Assembly (NCBI GenBank): GCA_944474755.1
Contig: OX104117.1
Location: 57,420,964 to 57,484,963, forward strand
Direction of reading: 5' to 3'
Source of the DNA: Limnoperna fortunei
Lineage: Eukaryota; Mollusca; Bivalvia; Mytilida; Modiolidae
DNA length: 64,000 nt
In this document: one piece after another, positions 11,301-26,300 of the stretch
How the letters are laid out: each line of letters begins with the position of its first letter
Numbering within the stretch: position 1 is the stretch's first letter
Notes under the pieces: generated by a model
The model's input: the letters and a program-made list of their open reading frames with translations, nothing else
Told to the model about the DNA's origin: nothing
The model's database searches: none
Translations under genes and position numbers: made by a program

Positions 11301-14300
11301 TTGTAGCTAATGTTAAGGGGAACACGAGGCCCTATTCAAATTTTGACTGGGTTATGAGGTCTGAGAGAAATTATAGTTCAAAGTTGAAAATTCGAACTTT
11401 TGCCTTTAAGACCATACTTGCTTCCGGCGAACTTTTCGATACTTTCCTGTCATTTATTTCTTATAAACTTTACATCATTTTGAAGCTAAATGAATGACCT
11501 GGACTAAACACTAATAGTTTTTTGACTGGGATGAAGCATTTTGGAGAAATCTTGGTTCTAATGTGAAAATTTGATGTGGTGACACTTGTGCAAATTTCAC
11601 TTACGGTCAACTTTTAGGTACTTTATTAACATTTATTTGCAATAAACTATATATCTTCATAAAGATCTTTTAAATACATTCCAGAGGCATATATGAAAAT
11701 ATGTGTATTTTTATACTTCCGGCTTTTCCATTTCTGCGTTTTAGACCCTCCCATTGGAAGGGAATCAGCTTACGCTGTTTTGTTATGGTGTGTAAACACG
11801 AGTGACAAAAGATACCAAGATTTCTGATTAAAATGGGAACAAAATTAAACAGCGAGTCGCCCTCCAACGGTAGACATAAATTATATAGACCATGATCTCC
11901 TGTTCTTATGGTTTTTTGTTGGGATTTTTGTCATTTTTTGGGAAATATTTTGACAAAATTTGGGAAATTTGCTCCACGGGAAACAGCAGAAATTCGGAGG
12001 CAAATTCAAGCTAACAAAATCACAGAGCTGAGTATTGTTACTTTCAGTAAATACGATCAAACTGAGACACCATACTTTATAGGCTCCCTTATTTAAGTAT
12101 TAACTACAAAAAATATATTCTCCATCGAGGGATAACAAAGTTTCCGTTTTGCACATTGTATAATCCGCGTAGCACATTATATTAAATGTGCACAATGGAA
12201 ATTTTGTTATCCCTCGATGGAGAAAATATTTTTTGTAGTTAATACTTATAAATAAATTCAAACAATAGAATAAACTCAACAATTTTATTTTTCTAACTGG
12301 ACATTTTTGAAAAAAGTGATCAACACAAATCTATTCTCTGATAGAAAATATTTTCCAGCCAATCAAAAGTCAGTATTCTCGCAAAATTTATTTATTTTAC
12401 CATAGAGCCTGCCCACTTGACATTAACAACACTTAACTTAAATGTGAACTCCATGGAAAAAAAACGAAGAATGTGTCCATGGGACACAGATGCCCCGGAC
12501 ACAGATGCCCCAGCTAAATGAAGTCCAAAACAGGAAGTAATTGTCTGACAGGTCTGAAAGTGGCTTAGTATAACTTGTGATACTTAACCACACTGCCAAA
12601 TATATAACTGTTCTCGTGGACAGTTTCTGAGAAAAGCTTGACGAACTTTTCATATCGGCCCAGTCCCAAACAGGAAGTAGTTGTCAGACAGGTCTGAAAG
12701 TCGCTTAGGGCGTACAACTTGTGATACTGAACCACCCTGCCAAATTTCAAATTGTTCTCATGTTCTTTTTCTGAGAAAAGCTTGACAAATCACTAACATG
12801 TCAACACTGAGGTTTTCTGTCCAAGCATAACTGCAGGCAGGATGTGCTAGACTTTAAATCCTTATTCACAAGGATTTGCTATTTCCTGCTGAAGGTAAAG
12901 GTTTTCATCATTTACTTGGGCTTAATACTTTAATAAATACTGGACACTACGAAACAACTGCCAAACTGCTGAATGTGGTGTGAACCCCCAATCAAACAAT
13001 CAAATTACTTACCCAAACATGACACATATGGAGTAAATATCTTGTTACTTGTGCAAGTAAGGACTGCAGACCGTTCAGCTGATCCATTTATACTAAAACC
13101 AGAATCACATGTTACAGTCACTGTCATCAGATATCTAATGTTACTGGCTGGACTAATACTGCCACGCTCAAACATTGGTATACCACACACAATTTCTGAA
13201 ATGCATTTCGTATGTTTTCTGTCAGTACAGTGCAACTGGTTTTCTTTCAAAACAGATATTTTGAAAAGCTCTGACCAATACATATTAAGGTCAGTTGTGG
13301 ATAAAAATCATTTGGTAAAGTATTTTGCAGAAGTTAAAATTTTTCAGTGGCATTGTTTTTATTTCTAACAAATGAAACATACTACAAATGAAATAAAAAG
13401 CATGTTTTTTATAGCTGGGCATCAAAAACCTCGACAGGTATAACTAATACATAACTTACTGCTGCAAGTAGGAGCTGCATGGGACCATAATCCACCCGTC
13501 TTACAATAGGTGGTTATGTTTCCATATGTCTCATAACCATTTTCACAAGCATACCGCACAACAGATGAAAAACTCCTACCATCACCAGCCAAATTAGTCA
13601 GGTTACCATTTGTAGGTCTAGTAAGGTCGGGACATTGGCTAGCTGCAAAAAAGATAAGCAAATCAATGTACAAGAGTTAATTCCAAGTACCAAAATATTT
13701 AGTTGACTTCTTAACAGCACTCATTCAGAAAATAATTACCACAACAGTAGAGTTCACAGAAAACACTAATGAAAAGCCTAGTTCACATTCCATTTAAACC
13801 TTGTTGTATTACAGACATTATGAATTATTTTGATGGTACCTGCTAGTATTTGTATGCTACTCTTAACAAATTTTGAGACATATGAGAATCAGCTTACATC
13901 TGATGGTATATTTTATTTTTTACTCTTTGTTAACATGACCCTGTGACCAAAAAAAATGATAATTTACAACCTAACTTTGCAACTGAAAGGTGACATTTAG
14001 CTAAATACCAAATATTGTCATCCTACCATGAGTGGTTAAAGAGGAATTGCTGTAACCCAAAAACTTGAACGTAGTCGCTGGACCATGAAATCGAGGTCAA
14101 GGTAAGGTGACAGGTGACTGGCAAGTACTCATTATAAGCTACCACTGGACCAAATTTGATGGACCTAGGGCTTGGGCTTACAAAGATATGAAGCAAGATG
14201 TCCAAGTGTTAGGCCGCCGCCACCAGATTCCCATACATATGTCTCTCCTCCAGCGACGATATATCGCAGGCGAGACAAAAATACAGCATTGTAAATATGT

Positions 14301-17300
14301 GTCCATGCACGTTTTGACTTTTAAAATAGTATATGCATCATTTTTATTGTACATGAAAAATGTACTGCGGCACGTGAATTGGCAGGCTGTTGAAGATATA
14401 AAAGGCAAAGTGGGACACATTGTAATTTGGACTTCATTGTCTGTATGACCATTAAAGGCCTCACCTGTTATTCCACTTTCTATGATTTGGATGAGTTAAG
14501 AAATTATTCACTGAGGCTCTGGTTTACCATTGTTTTACAACAGGGTGTTTTCATTATTTTCAATGAGTTTTTATTCAAAATGGTTTTCTCTTGAGTAGTG
14601 TACAATTTGACAGCATGTGTTTTTCATTAAAGTTGCACGTGTACTGTAAAGTTGTCTTATTTTCTTAGCAATGCAATATAGAAACAATCTATTACATTCA
14701 ATAGTTGCACTAGTATGTTTACGATACGGATGAACTAGATTTTTCACCTGTGTTGACCTGATTACGTAAGATTTCATCGGTTGGTGGTCAATAAACACAT
14801 GTTTGTGACAGGAAATTGACTAAGCTGATTTTTTTATACAAATATTTCTACATAAAAGAAATTGAAGGGATTAAATCCAACAAATGATTATTGTATGTAA
14901 AATATAACTTTTTAGATGTCTGATTTGATTAAATCTTAGTCCGTCATTTTAGTGTAAATTTCGGTCATGTCTGGCAAATATGACCATTTCCGGACCCTCG
15001 ATTGCAATGGATAAGGGCGTGCTGCTATTTATAAGATTAATACGTCATAGGCAATAGCTTTCCAGTGGGAGTTAAAGTTTTGTAATTAGAACAGTTGTTT
15101 AAAACATGCCCTCTTCATACATACATATATCCTTTGAAGCACATCATATTAGAATTCTTCTTTAAAATTAAAGGAATGTGATTTACCAGCTGGTAGTGAT
15201 GGCTTTCCATGTAAATGAGTCTATTAGTATGGCCATTTAATTTACAATATTAATTTATAGTGGTTAATAAATGTATCCCGATTAGAAGCTTCGTTGCAAA
15301 TTATCTTGTCCTTTAAAAGTAATAATGAGACAGCAAAACTGTAATATAAATGGGTATGGTAAACATGCCATATGGAACACTTTTGAATTAAAAAATTTCC
15401 AGTTTTCCCTGGACTTAATACAAATTGTATGATATTCCCAGGACTTTTCCCTAATGGGAAAAACAAAAATGAAATTGAAAGGAAGTCTTTTCCTGTCTTT
15501 TGGTAACCATGTGAATGTGTCATTTTAATTATCAATAAACAATGCGTTTTGATTGACAATGATTGTTTAACAGTTGAACAATTGTTATACACAACAGTTT
15601 TATAATTGTATTTAAAATGTTGTAGACAAAATAAAAACACGCAAGCATACATTTAAGTAACTAATAATGATGTCAAAAAGAGGCCACGTTCTTTAACGTA
15701 GTCGCTGGACCGTGAAATTGAGGTCAAGGTCAGGTGACACCTACCAGACAGTCATGTACTAGTCATCAGCAACCTATACACCAAATATTGTCATCCTACC
15801 ATGCATAGTTACAGAGGAACTGTCGTAACCCAACAACTTTAACGTAGTCACTGGACCGTGAAATTGAGGTCAAGGTCAGGTGACAGGTGACTGACTGGCA
15901 AGTACTCATCATAAGCTACCTCTGGACCAAATTTGATGGACCTAGGGCTTGGGCTTACAAAGATATGAAGCAAGATATCAAGTGTTTACGCCGCAGCTGC
16001 CGCCGCCGCCGCCGCCGGATTCCCATACATATGTCTCGCCTCCAGCGACTTTCGTCACAGGCGAGACAAAAATTACTATTTCGTACTGAAACATGTGTCT
16101 ATCTGTAACACATTTTTACGCTTAACCTCAGTATTCGCAGACAATTCTTCCCGGCGTTATTGGGGCCTAGGTGGCTGATAGGTTAGTCATCTACTAGTTG
16201 TCACATGCCTGTCAACAGGTTGTGGATTTTCTAACGACTGCAGATAGGGTGCCCCCAATTCCACTTTAATTGACAAAAGACTGTCGTTTTTTTTACCTGT
16301 ACTCCGGCTTTCTCCCACCCCACCCCAATAAAAAATGGACGCCATGAAACAAATGGAACAATCCAGCGAAATTGTATGTATACTTTTTTTAACAAATTTT
16401 ATTGCCTGTCCAATAAAACTTGCGACAAGAATTGCTGTATATTTTACAATACAACTTTTGTTTAGTAAACAATGCGTTTTGATTGACAATGATTGTTCAA
16501 CAGTTGAACAATTGTTATACACAACAGTTTTATAATTGTATTTAAAATGTTGTAGACAAAATAAAAACACGCAGGCATACATTTAAGTAACTAATAATGA
16601 TGTCAAAAAGAGGCCACGTTCTTTCCTAAATGTGAAATAAATCTGTTACTAATTGGGGGAGTCGGGTCGGCTTAATATATGACAAAAAATATACATGTAA
16701 CAGGTCGCAAAAAATCACAAGTCCCGGGAATAAAAAAAAGAGAATCAATAATGGATTACGAAAAAAATACAATTACCTATTCGTTACTCATATGCCTTAA
16801 ATAGAAGTTTGTTTAAGGTTTACAGGACTCGGTTCCCAGATATAAAGAAATGTGCTTAATTATATAATATAAAGAAAAAGAATTTCTTTAAATATGTTTA
16901 TTTATTCATTTAGAACGAGACAATGCATAAACAATTCTTTTAAACGCATGTTTTTATTTTATTATAAAAAAGGTATAATAAATGCATATATTATATACAA
17001 ATGACGCAGAATCCGTTTTATCTTTAAATTATTAATTTATACGAATCCGTCAATAAACTAACCGATTTATGCATATAATTAAATGACGGATTCTGGATCG
17101 CACTGATTGGACTGATCGCACTGATCGCTGACGGTTACCAAAATCCGTCAGCAATCAGTTATCAATCAGTCAAAGTGTTGCGTGTACGGGTGCAAGTACT
17201 GTACTTGTTTATTATTACTAGCATATTAAGCCATTAACTTTACAATATTGTCTTACCGGTCCGCTATTTTGGCAATAACAATTTTGGTGCACTATCAAGG

Positions 17301-20300
17301 AAAATGCCCAAAATAAAAAAAAAAACACACAAAAACACAACCATAATAACCAGATTTACAGTATACAAAGAAGGTGATCACAGAGAAGGAAATTTCAACT
17401 ACCGCTTGAGGACCGAACAAACATGTCATAACAATTAATTAATATGCAAATGGCCACCTTGGTTGAAACTGGTTCTGAAATGGAAATAGTTTTGCTATTT
17501 TTAAAGGCAGAACAATTTGTTATAAATTTGGTTGGACAGGTTTCCAACTATTATCCTTAGGAAGTATGGTTGTACGAGAAGTCAAAAGTCGAAAATTGAA
17601 ACAATTTTTTTTTTTAAAAACACCTTACCATTTATATAAATTTTTAGCTAAGGCCCCACCAAATAAATTTCTTGTTCTGCGGACCCGACCGCACATATTT
17701 TATCGAAATCGAAAAAATAATATTAAATATCCGGATCTTTTTTATTTTACTAGTTCAAATCGTAATCTTGTGAACGCTTAATGTAACCGCCATTTTATTG
17801 CATCACAAACAAAAATATTGATGTATTTTGAAAAAGGAAAAGAAACAATCATACCCTTTTAGTAGTGTGGATATTTGTCATAAAGGAAGGCAGAAACAGA
17901 ACGATTTATTTTAGTGGTGGTGCGTTGGCACAGCTTTTTCAAAGATGTGTCAAAATCAAACATTTCGACCTTAGCGCCGACATAACAAACGTAAAACGAG
18001 GATACAGGAACATTTAAATAAAAAACGTGAAATAAAAGTTTGTGAGTAATATTTGTATTTAGAGTAGATAGGATGTTGGGGCAGGATTGCCAGATGGATG
18101 ACCAAAAAAATGAATTCGACTGACACTTTGAAACTTTTGGTTGCAACAGCATGGTGAACTTTTTGCCTCAGTATATAGGCTACTTGTACGTAATAAAGCA
18201 CATTCGATTTCTGTTTATCTCCACCAAGATAAAAGAAAATGACCACAGACACTACAATGCTTATTAAAATTGTTGACATTGTTGCAAGGGTTGTGATATG
18301 TCCAAAAAAATAAAATGAAATGACTGGTAATGGTTGTTCAGTGTTATTTGTGGAAAAGTTAAAGTAATTTTATTTAGAGTCAGCATATAACTGTTTTATC
18401 TGGTTGTTGTCTTATTGTCATTTTTCATATATATCTCTGTTTTCTAATGGCTTGCATGTGACTTGAATTTTTTCTCTCAAATATTGGACATTGGACACCA
18501 TTTATCTATAATTTTGGATTGTCTTTGGTTGTTCGATCAAAAGGGAAAGTCTCATTAAAACTTTCTCATTAAAACTAAATGGGAATATTACAGCAAACAC
18601 AATGAATGGGATATAACTTATTTTATGACATTTTTAAATTCATTCCTCTAGAAATCTTCATCAATAAATGATGATAGTCAGATGTGCATTTTAAATAAGG
18701 TCTAAAAAAAATATATTTTTGCAAATGAAGATGTGACATCTATGCATTCTGTTGCTTCCATCTGTCTCTAATGCTTTGAAAGTCATATATGTAGTATGTT
18801 GTATATGACCTACAATACTGAATTGTTTAAAAGGTGCAATTGATTGTACATAAATTGAATGATGAACCCATAATTACAAAATATAATTCATTTATTCATT
18901 TAAATGCTTTGGTAAACTTCAGGTAAGCATAGTATGCCCAATTCTGAAAGAAAATCACAATGAAACTGAATTTTGCGAATATATACATTGATGAAAGTAC
19001 ATTTTATTATCTTGAAAAAAAACAAAAATAAAAAAAAGTTATCGCTCGCCTCAAATTTTTCTGTTCGCCTATGATTTTTTGAAAATCCAAATAATAATAT
19101 TAAAATTATTATTTCGCTCGCTCGCCCCGTTTTAAAATGTCAAAAATCCGAAGAACAAGAAATTAAATTGGTGTGGCCTAATAATACAACAATGATCATA
19201 TAACTAGTTGTTAAGTTAGTCATCTTCAATTAATCCAAACTGAGATTGCTTGTTCTTGACTTCCTGAAAGGATTTCCAACTTTCTTTTTAATCTAGGTTT
19301 CAATTGGGTAATCTGGCTCCCCCCCCCCCCCTCTTCATCTGCCATTAAAAACTGCATGCCATGATAGAGCATTGTAAAACCCCATTCAACCATTCAAACA
19401 ATACACAAATAAAATCTTCAATAAGTAGCCAAACACATCAACTGCAAGTCAAATTCAAATCTCTTTTTGGGATTTACTACATTATGTTCTCATTCTCCCT
19501 TATGATTATCTACAAGATAGTTAAAATTATCTCATCATTTGACAATATTAAAAAACAAATCAATACTTACCACTACAAGAGGGTGAGTTCTCCCAAGTTC
19601 CATCAGCTCTACATTTTACATTGGGTGTTCCTATCATGGTAAATCCACCATTACACTGATAGGTTACATTATCACCGTACTTCACACCAGATGACTGGAC
19701 AATGAAGCCATTGCTAGTTGCAGGAGGTATAGAACAGTATGTTACTGAAAACAAAATACATTTATCATTGTAACATTAGTCCAGAGCCTAACAAGAGGAT
19801 GTAAATCTCACCTGACATATCTAAATAAACTTTGTTGACAACAAACTTGCCTGGAAATCTTTAACTCGTTAAGATTTTAAAATGATTAAAAAAATTTTTT
19901 AATTAAATAATAAATATATATCAGCGAGATGATATCCATCTCTGTGTGCCCCGCTGACCTTGAGGTCAAAGTTCCAGAACAAAGGTCATCAAACATGGTA
20001 TGTAACACATCGCATTATTATATACCTACAGCGTTGAAAACAGACAAGACAAATTTTTTACACCACTCTTCATTAAACAGGGTTTTAACTTATGAATTTT
20101 GGCTTGGAAGCCCACAACTAAATTTTAAGTAGAACCACCCTGCCAAATTTCAAAATGTTCTCATGTACGGTTTCCAAGAAAAGCTTGACGGAATTTCGTA
20201 CATACGGACATACGTATTTACGTACAAATGAAGTCCCAAACAGGAAGTAGTTGTCCGACAGATCTGGAGGTCGCTTAGGACGTACAACTTGTGATACTGA

Positions 20301-23300
20301 ACCACCCTGCCAAATTTCAAATTGTTCTCATGTACAGTTCCTGAGAAAAGCTTGACGGAAATTCGTTCGGACGTACGGACAGACAGACAGACGGACTGAG
20401 GGACAAACAGACGGACATGAGTAAAACTTAATGTCCCCCGACATGTCGTCGCTGGGGCATAATAAAAAAGTAGTAGCCAAGATATCCACTATCTATTCCG
20501 TACTTTATTTTCTATCAGGGACAATATTGTAAAATATGGAAATATTAAATATATTTTGTCAACAGGATTACATGTAGTTCCAGATATTTAACTGTCATAT
20601 ACAAACAATGCTTGTGACACAGACAAAGCCCTCCTAAACAATGAACCCATACTAATAAAATATACAAAAAATTCTGTAGTTTTGAACTGTTGGAGAAGGA
20701 ATATAATTTCTTACTCATGCAATTAGGAACTCTAGGTAAATTCCAGTTTCCTCCCTTTTTACATGTAATATTCACAGTTGGTTGACGATTAAATTCTTCC
20801 TGGACAAAAGAATATCCACTTTTACAGGATAATGTAGTTACTGACCAAAAACTTGTTGGATACATTGCTGCTGTATTAGTCATGGTCTGTGAGGAAAGTA
20901 TCAAGTCCGGACAATCTAAAATTACAAAAAATAGCACCACCATTTAATTAGGTATTCCAAAATAAACTTCAAATGTAGTGTTCCTTGGGTATAATAAGCA
21001 TAGATGTTCTATATATCAGAAAATCATAAATGTTGATAAAACTTCCTCCTCTCTCTCTTTTAAAAATGTATAATAAAGTTAACTTTTCATCTTTTCCTTT
21101 GCATAATTTTATTGCTGAAATACGGTATATTTTTCAGGTTTTTTTATTTGTATTAAATGTTAAACAAACATAAATTTGTTGTTTTAAAAAGTCACACAAG
21201 TCAGAACATTACTTTACTAAACATATTTTAATTTTGCATGAAAATCGCCCTGAAATTTATCCTGTGTCCTGTTTTGTTTAACCAATCTTTAATTGTTTGT
21301 AGTTCATAATATTTAAGGAAGTAAAACAAAATGATAAAATTTGTATCACTTGTCCCAAAGAATGTGTCAGAGCTATTTAAATTGTCAAACACTTATTTGG
21401 ATTAGTACAGGATTCTAGGAAAAATGTGAGATCCACCATTAAACTATCTTGTATTGATCAATTTTCTAAACAAAACTGCAATTAGAAAATCGCAAAAGTC
21501 TGAAATGGCCGGGTTGCGAAGCAAGTGCCTTACTAAGTAGGGAATGGTTTACATGTTGTTGGAAGTAGGTTTTGGGTTTGAATAAAAAAATGTATGAGGA
21601 GTTAATTACACAAAGTAGGCACCATTTTCTGCAAGTGTTATCAAAAATGACTAAGTTGCAAAGTCTGGAAATTAGTAAAAAAAACCCTCAATCAATTCCA
21701 AAATAGCAAGTGCATAACTTCAATACATGTGCAAACTTTCTGTGAAGTTTCAGAGATCTAGGTTGAAAACGGTAGGATGAGTTCAGGAGTTCATTACACA
21801 AAATAAGTACAGTCTCCTGCAAATGTTCTCAAAAATGACCAAGTTCCCAAGTCTGGAAAATTTGGAAAAAAATTCCTGAAAACTCCCATAATAGCAGGTG
21901 CACAACTTCAATACATGTGCAATCTTTCTGTGAAGTTTCAGAGATCTGGGTTGAAAACTGTAGGAGGAGTTCATTACACAAAATAGATCCCGTCTTCTGC
22001 AAATGTTCTGAAAAATGGCCAAGTTCCCAAGTCAGAAAAATTGTGAAAAAAATCTAAGAATGTGTCCATAGGACACAGATGCCCCCTCTAAATGAAGTCC
22101 CAAACAGGAAGTAGTTGTCCGTCAGGTCTGAAAGTTGCTTAGGACGTACAACTTCTGATACTGAACCACCCTGCCAAATTTCAAATTGTTCTCATGTACG
22201 GTTTCTGAGAAATGCCTGACGGAAATTCTGACGGACGGACGGACATGAGTAAAACTTAATGCCCCCCGACATGTCATAGCGGGGGCATAAAAATCCTTGT
22301 GCACTTCTGTAATAGCAGGTGCACAACTTCAATACATGTGTAATCTTCCTGTGAAGTTTCAGAGATCTGGACTGCCAACTGCACCATACTATAACCCCAG
22401 GTTTGCACTTCGTGCAATTGACCAAAAATGGTAACTGTATATACCTAATGAAAATACTGCAACAAATCCCCTTGCTGTTAAAACATAGTTAGTCTGAAAC
22501 TGTACTTTAATATATCCAGTGGTAGACCGTATGACTGAAGGCAATATATCAAAACCATTAAATCCCTCTGTTCTAGTGTGTATAGCAGAGCTGTCACTTG
22601 TATCATTGTATATCTGTTAAATAGGTTAAATACAAATACATACATAATAAGCAATAAACATGATTGAAAAAGAAGTTGTAATCTGGCTTGATGGCAGTGC
22701 TGGACATTTAAATAAATTTGAAAAAAAAAGAAATAGGGGTGAAACAATACATTATCATAATCATTAATTTTCTTTAATACATGATTATTTTCAGAGTACA
22801 AAGAAATTTATTTTTGCAAGTGTATGCCATGGAGATTAAATGAAAAAACTTGTTTATCTTTTTGACCATTTGTAAAGTACTATTCCAATGCTTTAGGTAT
22901 AAACATAAATGCTACAGTAAAATCTGTATACACCGGCTACATATCGAACAAAGTGGCAGGTTTGGACAGTGGGTCAGTTTTATTCGATTTGGAAAATCAC
23001 CGGAAGTGAAGACGAAAAAAAGGTGTAAAAAACTACAGACACCTGTGATGCACACTCGCTTTATGTGCACGGATTACACAAAAAATGTAATAAAATGTAT
23101 TATATTAAATAAAAGTTATAATACACACTGATATGTAATCGATATATACGATAGTAATAATTTCTCAATAGTTTACCGGAAATACATGTCAAGGATTCCT
23201 TGTTTTTTCTCCATTTTTCTTCGCACGATAGTGTACTCAGTGATTGCATAAGCAAAGGAAACTCCAGGTAGTGATAATCTTAACTGATTGCAAAGTTTAT

Positions 23301-26300
23301 CATGTGTGCTATGTGTTGTAGCATATCCTCAGACTTAATTCTTTAAGAGATCGTTTTGGCGTCGGGGTGTTACACCTAGAACCATCGTCAAAATTTCCCT
23401 TTTTTGGTGTGCTTTCCGTTTTTTACTTTGGTTTTGAAAAAAGTTCACATGTATATAATACATTGGTTCATTAAAAGAATTCACTTGTGAAATAAATTCA
23501 AATTATGAAAATTAAATTAATGATTTTGAAAACAATTCACGTTTACTTTACACTTTGGTTCATTAAGAAGACCTTACCAGTCATGAAAGAAATATAGCAA
23601 AGGAAAACCGACCGAACAACAAAAATCAAAAGTCAATGGACAGTTACAAAAACAGAAAAGAGTAACCCAAACCCAATAAAAACCATGGGTGCACTCAAGT
23701 GCTCTGGACGAGTAAGCAGTGCCTCCCTCTAATCAGACACCCGTCAAGTTAATCATTGTCATGTCCAGGGATAAGTCAAATCCAGTAATATGAATCACTA
23801 CCTATGACTCAGCAAAATTATCAGAGCATATTTGAGACACTGATTTCCCATAACGATCAATTAAGACATGGTGACGACCATAGAACTTCTGGAGAGATAA
23901 CATCAGCCTAGGTGCAACAAACCATTGCTCAAGTAGTTTAGCAGTCAACAGCAGTGATCGGTCTACAAAATGGGAATACTGATCGCAGGATCTAGAATAA
24001 TTGCTGTCGAACGGGAAGTTGACAATTGGAGAGTTGAAGTCATCATGTTTGTCGTAGAGTCTAGTTTGTAGTTTTCCCCAAGTCAATTTCTAGAAGTAGG
24101 TCTAAGTAAGAGGCTGACCATAGTGTATTAGTGGTGTCTTTAATTTCAAGCTCGCTAGGGTAAATTGAATGTAAATAGTCACCAAATTTAGAATTGTTGA
24201 GGGACAAAACATCATCAATATAGCGGAATGTTAAATTAAAGGTCTGTGCCAGTGTCTTTTCTTTCTTCTTCAGTAGGCCTTCATAAGAGTACAAAAACAG
24301 GTCAGCAAGGAGAGGAGCACAATTAGTACCCATTGGAATACCAACAGTCTGTTAAAAAAACATGTCCTCCAAACATGATGAATATGTCGCCAATCAGAAA
24401 ATCTAACATATGACAGATTTGGTCTTCAGTATATTTAGTATTAGATTTAGAGTCATTGATGATGAAGTAAGTTCTGTCATGACTAATTACTAGCTATTTA
24501 TATCGTCTCTTACCGTTTTTCTTGAAAAAGCAGTGTTTTATAAGATCTTGAAGCCTAGTTTTAAGTTGCAAATGAAGGATGGCCGTATAGAGTGTCGAAA
24601 AATCAAAAGTTTTAATGCTGTTACAATGGGAAAGAGTTCCAGACCTCAAGATGTCTATCATGTCTTTTGAATTTTTTAATATCCAATTTTTTTAATGACC
24701 TTGTGTGGATAGCTATTAATTGATGGAAAAAAAAACATTTGGTCATGTAAATTATTCTGTTTAAACAGGTAAATTTCAATTGAGAAATGTGTATTGAGAC
24801 TGGACATAAGGATCGCAATTCGGAATACACGAGGTCTGGTTTATACAGGTTAAATTAACGCAAGACTTTAAGGGAAAAAAATGGGACCTAAATTTTCGGC
24901 CGGAATCCACAGGTAACCGGTTTATTCAGGGCCCGGTTTTAAAAGGTTTTACTGTATACATGTTTGTGTATAATTTTCTTGCAACTGAATATTTTAATTT
25001 CTTATAATGCTAATGCTACAGCACTAGCAAGGACTAGTTTTAGCAGATTGTTTTAGGACATTTGTAAATTCTAATGCAGAGGTATCACCATTATGTTTTT
25101 TAAATAAAACACTTGAGTAATAGCATGAAAGATAAGAATGTATTCCAGTCTAATCCATGTAGGATATCACTGGTATAGCATAAGTGTATAATTTCCTTGT
25201 GACGTATTGTAATTATTCTGAGCTAAACATTCTACCTGCGTCATATCTAACACTTGGATCCATTATAAAGCTAAAAACAATCACTTTAATCACAGTTTTT
25301 TAGCAAATTAAAATGCATCTTATGTGTCTGCCTTGACAAATTAAACACTCTAGTCAATGACAGAACAGAATTAAAAGTGAACCTAAATCAAATCTTACAC
25401 AGAAAATTATAAAAATATCAAACACTGTTGAAACTTTGGAGCATCATGAAACTCCTTTATAGAAACATTTAAAGAGTACTATTCAAAATAAAAAAACTCT
25501 CATAAATGGATATAAAGATGTAAACCCTAATGCATGATGAAATTAATTTACCTTCAGGTAATCGAAAGTGGAATATATTTCAAACGTGGTAAATATTAGT
25601 GACAAAGCCCTAGTTGTTGTATTTCTCTGTATGGTCCAGACACAATTCACATTGTCAGGGTAAAGACCGGCTGCATAACCAGGTGACTGTATTATACCTT
25701 CATCTGCGACAAGATTGATTTTACAGCCTGTAAAATAACAAAAACAAATAAGTAGTTAATATAACAAAAAGTACACAGTTTATTGATCTGTCCAAGGTTC
25801 AGTATTTGTGAAAATAGGTTTGCTTGTTTATTTGAATGGTGTTTATCACCACTTTAAGCAATTTTTCAGCTGTTTTGTGGCATCCAGGTTTTATTGTGGG
25901 GGGAAGCCAGAGCACCTGGAAAAAACCCCAGACCTGTAGTAGAAAAACTGGCAATCTTTGTCAATTAAGATTAGAACTGAGAATAGCCTGCCTGCAATGA
26001 GAATCGAACCCCAACTACAGTGTTGACAGGCACATGATCGATAGAAGATGATTACTGCCTTAACCATTCTGCCACCGAGGCAAATAGATTTTGAGAAAAC
26101 AATGTATAAATAAAACATGTATTTATGAAAATGTGTGATATAAATCATGGGTCTGGAAACGGTCATATTTGCCTGACATGACCGAAATTTACACTAAAAT
26201 GACCGACTAAGATTTGCTCAAATCGGACATCTAAAAAGTAATATTTTACATGCAATAGTCATTTGTTGGATTTAATCCCTTCAATTTGTATTATAAATCA

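Noticed and set aside
13005..13368. Plus-strand 131-codon frame at 12,973-13,368
   Set aside because: Antisense to CCP exon 16; no domain in the plus frame.
14107..14448. Plus-strand 113-codon frame, and its relatives at 15,887 and 28,552
   Set aside because: The three share sequence because all are 3' ends of the GTCTCGCCT element; no domain, and the frame breaks between copies.
15242..16582. Two similar minus frames (start MYACVFLF) as a duplicated gene
   Set aside because: Similarity is limited to the 158-bp direct duplication; downstream the frames are unrelated and no domain is seen.
22478..22801. Minus frame of 107 codons as a complete small gene
   Set aside because: Only 22,445-22,613 is coding, as CUB exon 12 in another frame; the rest is intron.
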